Below are positions 57,523-64,000 of a stretch of 64,000 bases of DNA, in pieces. Position 1 is the stretch's first letter, and each line of letters starts with the position of its first letter. The stretch is from positions 19,335,705 through 19,399,704 of the forward strand of contig NC_031497.1 in NCBI RefSeq assembly GCF_000237925.1, given 5' to 3'. The notes under the pieces are model-generated. The model was not told where the DNA came from. It made no database searches and was given only the letters and a program-made list of their open reading frames with translations. This DNA is from Schistosoma mansoni. Lineage: Eukaryota > Platyhelminthes > Trematoda > Strigeidida > Schistosomatidae. A program made the translations under genes and the position numbers.

Positions 57523-59193
57523 ACGATTTCCGTCGATCTACACACTCAACTCCTCACAATCAACTCACACGATAATCACTACAACAACAACAACAACAAC
57601 AACAACAACACTCGCTCATCACACAGCCGCTCGCGCACATGCAAAAACACTGACACTAACACACACACACACACACACGCACACTCATTTATACACTCGT
57701 GATCGATTCCATCCAATCACATCACCGACATTGACAGCGACATCGATCACAACATCATCACCACCAACACAAACAACAACACCAACACCACCAACAACAA
57801 GAACACAAACATCACCATCATCAAAACAACAACAAAGCGTCATCATCAACAGCAGTAGTAGTGGTAGTAGTGATGTTAGCAGCACCAGCACCAGCACCAG
57901 CACCAGCGAAAACAACAACATCAAAATATCTCCTCACACAATCACTGTTTCCCAGTCGTTGTGGCTAGTTGCCACCTCACTACATTATGGATGACCTGTC
58001 AATTCACACCACACCTTTCGTTCGTGATATTCACACCAGTGACTAATGCTCAGTTGGAGAGTGGGGTGAAAATCTGGAGAAGTCCCAATCTACACGTCAT
58101 TGATCGAAACATGAGAGTTCTGGTCAGTCGGACATCACATGTCTCCATATCGGGACAGACAGTATGTGGAGTGTGCAATGTACAGGAACAAGGTGATGCA
58201 GATGCACAGCGTGCAATCGAGCAACATGCTGATCGATCTGTCGAACTTGAATGAGGGAGAGAGAGAAAGCGAAGAAACGGAATACAGAAATGAGAGGCAG
58301 ATATGGATGTGGAGTGAGACGGAGACGAAGGTGATTGTATGATTGACGCGATCATCGGTCTTTGGTCAGTCTGGTCTGGTGTTGTCATGTTCAGTCTGAA
58401 TGTGGATGAAATGTATGTTCCTGTTGACTCTGTTCGACGACTCAACCGAACACATTCTCATGACGGAGGATGAATGGAACAACTGTTGTTCAGCATGTCT
58501 AGTGACTTCACGTTGCTATTCGCTTCAGACCTCCAACAATTCCTCATCCCTCTCCACAATCTGCATCTCACAGACATCGCCATCACTACCACATGAATTC
58601 GCACGAAGATTTTGTTGGTCCGCACCATCACGTACAATTCATATTTACAAACTCGCTTGTGTATATCAGTCTGGTCGTTGACACTCATACATGTTTGATG
58701 AGATGCAGACGAACAAGGCGATATTGTTGTTCGAGTCTACAGTGGTGATGGGGAAATCGCTGTGAACACACCTATAACGAGTTAGTTAACATGGTCGAGT
58801 TACTGATTGCATCGAGTCTGGTCACTGAGCTAGTGTCTGGTGACATGTATCTGTGTGCAGTTGAGGGTATGCTGTTTTCATGTGGAGCAGTGTATTCAGC
58901 GATCGATAGAATACAGTTACTGTGCACCCACTCGATCGGTTACCAATGAATCAGTGTCACTTGAGCAAGTGAGACGATGGCGACGGACAGTGAGTATTGG
59001 TAGTTGATGAGGGCTGTCGTTGTATTTGGACGAGTGGCTGTCTGTCGACTGAGAGTCGATGGTGGTGGTGAGGGGGAACATTGAGTAGTGAGGATGCATA
59101 CTGTTTGTGTTCTGTTTTCAATGAGAGTGTGTCAGACGGAGTGGGAGACTGAAGTGGTGTGGGTATCTCAGACGTTGGAGTGGAGAGTCGGAC

Positions 59194-59197
59194 AAAA
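59194..59197 (-). terminator. Pol III terminator TTTT, tRNA copy 6
   Basis: Minus-strand TTTT in GGGCTTTTGTCC, 8 nt past the tRNA end. Confidence 0.75.
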
Positions 59198-59205
59198 GCC
59201 CGCTA

Positions 59206-59287
59206 CGTCAGGAGCAGGGTTCGAACCTGCGCGGGGAAACCCCATTGGATTTCAAGTCCAACGCCTTAACCACTCGGCCATCCTGAC
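59206..59287 (-). tRNA. tRNA-Ser(UGA), copy 6
   Basis: Consensus tRNA with an intact TTTT terminator 8 nt after the discriminator base. Confidence 0.96.
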
Positions 59288-60966
59288 ACGATTTCCGTCG
59301 ATCTACACACTCAACTCCTCACAATCAACTCACACGATAATCACTACAACAACAACAACAACAACAACAACAACACTCGCTCATCACACAGCCGCTCGCG
59401 CACATGCAAAAACACTGACACTAACACACACACACACACGCACACTCATTTATACACTCGTGATCGATTCCATCCAATCACATCACCGACATTGACAGCG
59501 ACATCGATCACAACATCATCACCACCAACACAAACAACAACACCAACACCACCAACAACAAGAACACAAACATCACCATCATCAAAACAACAACAAAGCG
59601 TCATCATCAACAGCAGTAGTAGTGGTAGTAGTGATGTTAGCAGCACCAGCACCAGCACCAGCACCAGCGAAAACAACAACATCAAAATATCTCCTCACAC
59701 AATCACTGTTTCCCAGTCGTTGTGGCTAGTTGCCACCTCACTACATTATGGATGACCTGTCAATTCACACCACACCTTTCGTTCGTGATATTCACACCAG
59801 TGACTAATGCTCAGTTGGAGAGTGGGGTGAAAATCTGGAGAAGTCCCAATCTACACGTCATTGATCGAAACATGAGAGTTCTGGTCAGTCGGACATCACA
59901 TGTCTCCATATCGGGACAGACAGTATGTGGAGTGTGCAATGTACAGGAACAAGGTGATGCAGATGCACAGCGTGCAATCGAGCAACATGCTGATCGATCT
60001 GTCGAACTTGAATGAGGGAGAGAGAGAAAGCGAAGAAACGGAATACAGAAATGAGAGGCAGATATGGATGTGGAGTGAGACGGAGACGAAGGTGATTGTA
60101 TGATTGACGCGATCATCGGTCTTTGGTCAGTCTGGTCTGGTGTTGTCATGTTCAGTCTGAATGTGGATGAAATGTATGTTCCTGTTGACTCTGTTCGACG
60201 ACTCAACCGAACACATTCTCATGACGGAGGATGAATGGAACAACTGTTGTTCAGCATGTCTAGTGACTTCACGTTGCTATTCGCTTCAGACCTCCAACAA
60301 TTCCTCATCCCTCTCCACAATCTGCATCTCACAGACATCGCCATCACTACCACATGAATTCGCACGAAGATTTTGTTGGTCCGCACCATCACGTACAATT
60401 CATATTTACAAACTCGCTTGTGTATATCAGTCTGGTCGTTGACACTCATACATGTTTGATGAGATGCAGACGAACAAGGCGATATTGTTGTTCGAGTCTA
60501 CAGTGGTGATGGGGAAATCGCTGTGAACACACCTATAACGAGTTAGTTAACATGGTCGAGTTACTGATTGCATCGAGTCTGGTCACTGAGCTAGTGTCTG
60601 GTGACATGTATCTGTGTGCAGTTGAGGGTATGCTGTTTTCATGTGGAGCAGTGTATTCAGCGATCGATAGAATACAGTTACTGTGCACCCACTCGATCGG
60701 TTACCAATGAATCAGTGTCACTTGAGCAAGTGAGACGATGGCGACGGACAGTGAGTATTGGTAGTTGATGAGGGCTGTCGTTGTATTTGGACGAGTGGCT
60801 GTCTGTCGACTGAGAGTCGATGGTGGTGGTGAGGGGGAACATTGAGTAGTGAGGATGCATACTGTTTGTGTTCTGTTTTCAATGAGAGTGTGTCAGACGG
60901 AGTGGGAGACTGAAGTGGTGTGGGTATCTCAGACGTTGGAGTGGAGAGTCGGACAATAGCCCGCTA
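59206..60966. repeat. Array unit 7 (1761 bp)
   Basis: Same triplet tract as units 5 and 6. Confidence 0.93.
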
Positions 60967-61048
60967 CGTCAGGAGCAGGGTTCGAACCTGCGCGGGGAAA
61001 CCCCATTGGATTTCAAGTCCAACGCCTTAACCACTCGGCCATCCTGAC
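60967..61048 (-). tRNA. tRNA-Ser(UGA), copy 7
   Basis: Consensus tRNA; flank GGGCTATTG, no TTTT. Confidence 0.95.
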
Positions 61049-61106
61049 ACGATTTCCGTCGATCTACACACTCAACTCCTCACAATCAACTCACACGATA
61101 ATCACT

Positions 61107-61139
<33 letters not shown>

Positions 61140-62732
61140 CTCGCTCATCACACAGCCGCTCGCGCACATGCAAAAACACTGACACTAACACACACACACA
61201 CACACGCACACTCATTTATACACTCGTGATCGATTCCATCCAATCACATCACCGACATTGACAGCGACATCGATCACAACATCATCACCACCAACACAAA
61301 CAACAACACCAACACCACCAACAACAAGAACACAAACATCACCATCATCAAAACAACAACAAAGCGTCATCATCAACAGCAGTAGTAGTGGTAGTAGTGA
61401 TGTTAGCAGCAGCAGCACCAGCACCAGCACCAGCGAAAACAACAACATCAAAATATCTCCTCACACAATCACTGTTTCCCAGTCGTTGTGGCTAGTTGCC
61501 ACCTCACTACATTATGGATGACCTGTCAATTCACACCACACCTTTCGTTCGTGATATTCACACCAGTGACTAATGCTCAGTTGGAGAGTGGGGTGAAAAT
61601 CTGGAGAAGTCCCAATCTACACGTCATTGATCGAAACATGAGAGTTCTGGTCAGTCGGACATCACATGTCTCCATATCGGGACAGACAGTATGTGGAGTG
61701 TGCAATGTACAGGAACAAGGTGATGCAGATGCACAGCGTGCAATCGAGCAACATGCTGATCGATCTGTCGAACTTGAATGAGGGAGAGAGAGAAAGCGAA
61801 GAAACGGAATACAGAAATGAGAGGCAGATATGGATGTGGAGTGAGACGGAGACGAAGGTGATTGTATGATTGACGCGATCATCGGTCTTTGGTCAGTCTG
61901 GTCTGGTGTTGTCATGTTCAGTCTGAATGTGGATGAAATGTATGTTCCTGTTGACTCTGTTCGACGACTCAACCGAACACATTCTCATGACGGAGGATGA
62001 ATGGAACAACTGTTGTTCAGCATGTCTAGTGACTTCACGTTGCTATTCGCTTCAGACCTCCAACAATTCCTCATCCCTCTCCACAATCTGCATCTCACAG
62101 ACATCGCCATCACTACCACATGAATTCGCACGAAGATTTTGTTGGTCCGCACCATCACGTACAATTCATATTTACAAACTCGCTTGTGTATATCAGTCTG
62201 GTCGTTGACACTCATACATGTTTGATGAGATGCAGACGAACAAGGCGATATTGTTGTTCGAGTCTACAGTGGTGATGGGGAAATCGCTGTGAACACACCT
62301 ATAACGAGTTAGTTAACATGGTCGAGTTACTGATTGCATCGAGTCTGGTCACTGAGCTAGTGTCTGGTGACATGTATCTGTGTGCAGTTGAGGGTATGCT
62401 GTTTTCATGTGGAGCAGTGTATTCAGCGATCGATAGAATACAGTTACTGTGCACCCACTCGATCGGTTACCAATGAATCAGTGTCACTTGAGCAAGTGAG
62501 ACGATGGCGACGGACAGTGAGTATTGGTAGTTGATGAGGGCTGTCGTTGTATTTGGACGAGTGGCTGTCTGTCGACTGAGAGTCGATGGTGGTGGTGAGG
62601 GGGAACATTGAGTAGTGAGGATGCATACTGTTTGTGTTCTGTTTTCAATGAGAGTGTGTCAGACGGAGTGGGAGACTGAAGTGGTGTGGGTATCTCAGAC
62701 GTTGGAGTGGAGAGTCGGACAATAGCCCGCTA
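60967..62732. repeat. Array unit 8 (1766 bp)
   Basis: Its triplet tract returns to the unit 2 form (AGC x3 then ACCAGC x3), and its (ACA)n tract is the longest. Confidence 0.93.
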
Positions 62733-62814
62733 CGTCAGGAGCAGGGTTCGAACCTGCGCGGGGAAACCCCATTGGATTTCAAGTCCAACGCCTTAACCAC
62801 TCGGCCATCCTGAC
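62733..62814 (-). tRNA. tRNA-Ser(UGA), copy 8
   Basis: Consensus tRNA; flank GGGCTATTG, no TTTT. Confidence 0.95.
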
Positions 62815-64000
62815 ACGATTTCCGTCGATCTACACACTCAACTCCTCACAATCAACTCACACGATAATCACTACAACAACAACAACAACAACAACAACAA
62901 CACTCGCTCATCACACAGCCGCTCGCGCACATGCAAAAACACTGACACTAACACACACACACACACGCACACTCATTTATACACTCGTGATCGATTCCAT
63001 CCAATCACATCACCGACATTGACAGCGACATCGATCACAACATCATCACCACCAACACAAACAACAACACCAACACCACCAACAACAAGAACACAAACAT
63101 CACCATCATCAAAACAACAACAAAGCGTCATCATCAACAGCAGTAGTAGTGGTAGTAGTGATGTTAGCAGCACCAGCACCAGCACCAGCACCAGCGAAAA
63201 CAACAACATCAAAATATCTCCTCACACAATCACTGTTTCCCAGTCGTTGTGGCTAGTTGCCACCTCACTACATTATGGATGACCTGTCAATTCACACCAC
63301 ACCTTTCGTTCGTGATATTCACACCAGTGACTAATGCTCAGTTGGAGAGTGGGGTGAAAATCTGGAGAAGTCCCAATCTACACGTCATTGATCGAAACAT
63401 GAGAGTTCTGGTCAGTCGGACATCACATGTCTCCATATCGGGACAGACAGTATGTGGAGTGTGCAATGTACAGGAACAAGGTGATGCAGATGCACAGCGT
63501 GCAATCGAGCAACATGCTGATCGATCTGTCGAACTTGAATGAGGGAGAGAGAGAAAGCGAAGAAACGGAATACAGAAATGAGAGGCAGATATGGATGTGG
63601 AGTGAGACGGAGACGAAGGTGATTGTATGATTGACGCGATCATCGGTCTTTGGTCAGTCTGGTCTGGTGTTGTCATGTTCAGTCTGAATGTGGATGAAAT
63701 GTATGTTCCTGTTGACTCTGTTCGACGACTCAACCGAGCACATTCTCATGACGGAGGATGAATGGAACAACTGTTGTTCAGCATGTCTAGTGACTTCACG
63801 TTGCTATTCGCTTCAGACCTCCAACAATTCCTCATCCCTCTCCACAATCTGCATCTCACAGACATCGCCATCACTACCACATGAATTCGCACGAAGATTT
63901 TGTTGGTCCGCACCATCACGTACAATTCATATTTACAAACTCGCTTGTGTATATCAGTCTGGTCGTTGACACTCATACATGTTTGATGAGATGCAGACGA
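62733..64000. repeat. Array unit 9 (partial, right edge)
   Basis: Cut by the window end. It carries CCGAGCACATT near 63,736 where all others have CCGAACACATT. Confidence 0.93.

Larger units (their letters stand above)
57441..59205. repeat. Array unit 6 (1765 bp)
   Basis: Same triplet tract as unit 5, with a CA tract one or two repeats longer. Confidence 0.93.
48852..64000. repeat. Tandem array of ~1.76-kb units carrying tRNA-Ser(UGA)
   Basis: Nearly identical units follow head to tail and continue past the right edge. Measured between tRNA ends the periods are 1757, 1764, 1755, 1761, 1765, 1761 and 1766 bp. Each unit contains (on the plus strand, after the tRNA) an (ACA)n tract, a (CA)n tract, an ACA/CCA-rich stretch, an AGT then AGC/ACC triplet tract and about 1.3 kb of more complex DNA. 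Length differences come from the simple-sequence tracts. Single-base variants differ from unit to unit, so this is a real array and not one unit copied by the assembler. The left edge lies in the CA tract. Conserved open frames inside simply reflect unit identity. Confidence 0.97.

Noticed and set aside
48852-64000. Repeated open frames of 60-135 codons in every array unit, both strands
   Set aside because: They recur only because the units are nearly identical; many derive from triplet tracts (poly-Thr, poly-Ser, poly-Leu/Val), several overlap the tRNA, and the few differences between units show no sign of coding constraint.
48852-64000. CRISPR array
   Set aside because: Units are 1.76 kb, directly adjacent and without short repeats plus unique spacers; this is a eukaryotic tandem repeat.

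Overview
This window is genomic DNA of a trematode, almost certainly a Schistosoma. It is AT-rich. Coding segments are short exons separated by long introns with GT..AG borders. Four hammerhead ribozymes sit in or near schistosome-type tRNA-derived retroposons, one with the SM-alpha-type core. Fragments of RTE-like non-LTR retrotransposons and a Penelope-like element lie in introns and intergenic DNA. No bacterial-style genes, operons or CRISPR arrays are present.

Layout. (1) About 1,190-21,100, plus strand: the 3' part of a DOCK-family (CDM) guanine nucleotide exchange factor gene. Exons encode the C-terminal half of the DHR-2 domain and a proline-rich tail with Crk/SH3-type motifs, ending at TGA 21,093-21,095 with a polyadenylation signal at 21,144. 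Earlier exons lie off the left edge. Its introns hold retroelement debris, a truncated RT gene on the minus strand (about 2.09-4.15 kb), microsatellites, a foldback element boundary region and one apparently intact hammerhead ribozyme (15.2 kb). (2) About 21.1-32.0 kb: intergenic DNA with a foldback-free stretch, a second broken copy of the RT element (23.1-24.8 kb), a possible alternative DOCK 3' exon (22.5 kb), decayed SINEs, and a hammerhead inside a 35-bp inverted repeat (28.26-28.40 kb). (3) About 32,157-47,587, plus strand: an M17 leucyl aminopeptidase gene in ten recognisable exons with all metal-binding and catalytic residues present. Three inverted CCAAT-like motifs precede its start. 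Its introns carry a Penelope-like GIY-YIG remnant, an RTE fragment, an SM-alpha-type hammerhead 140 nt after a 5' splice site, and another hammerhead retroposon nested in a foldback element. (4) About 48,852 to the right edge: a tandem array of about 1.76-kb units, seven complete and two partial. Each complete period carries one tRNA-Ser(UGA) gene on the minus strand, eight in the window.

The most unusual part is the tRNA-Ser array. The units are nearly identical but carry diagnostic variants. Only three of the eight tRNA genes keep a canonical TTTT Pol III terminator just after the tRNA; the others have TTCT or TATT there. One gene has a double change in the D-loop. The second theme is that all three intronic hammerhead copies are in the sense orientation of their host genes, so they could cut pre-mRNA introns.

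Limits: exon borders were read by eye from splice consensus, reading frame and family resemblance. Two phase gaps (after DOCK exon 1,191-1,525 and between aminopeptidase exons 3 and 4) show that at least one short exon or an indel was not resolved.
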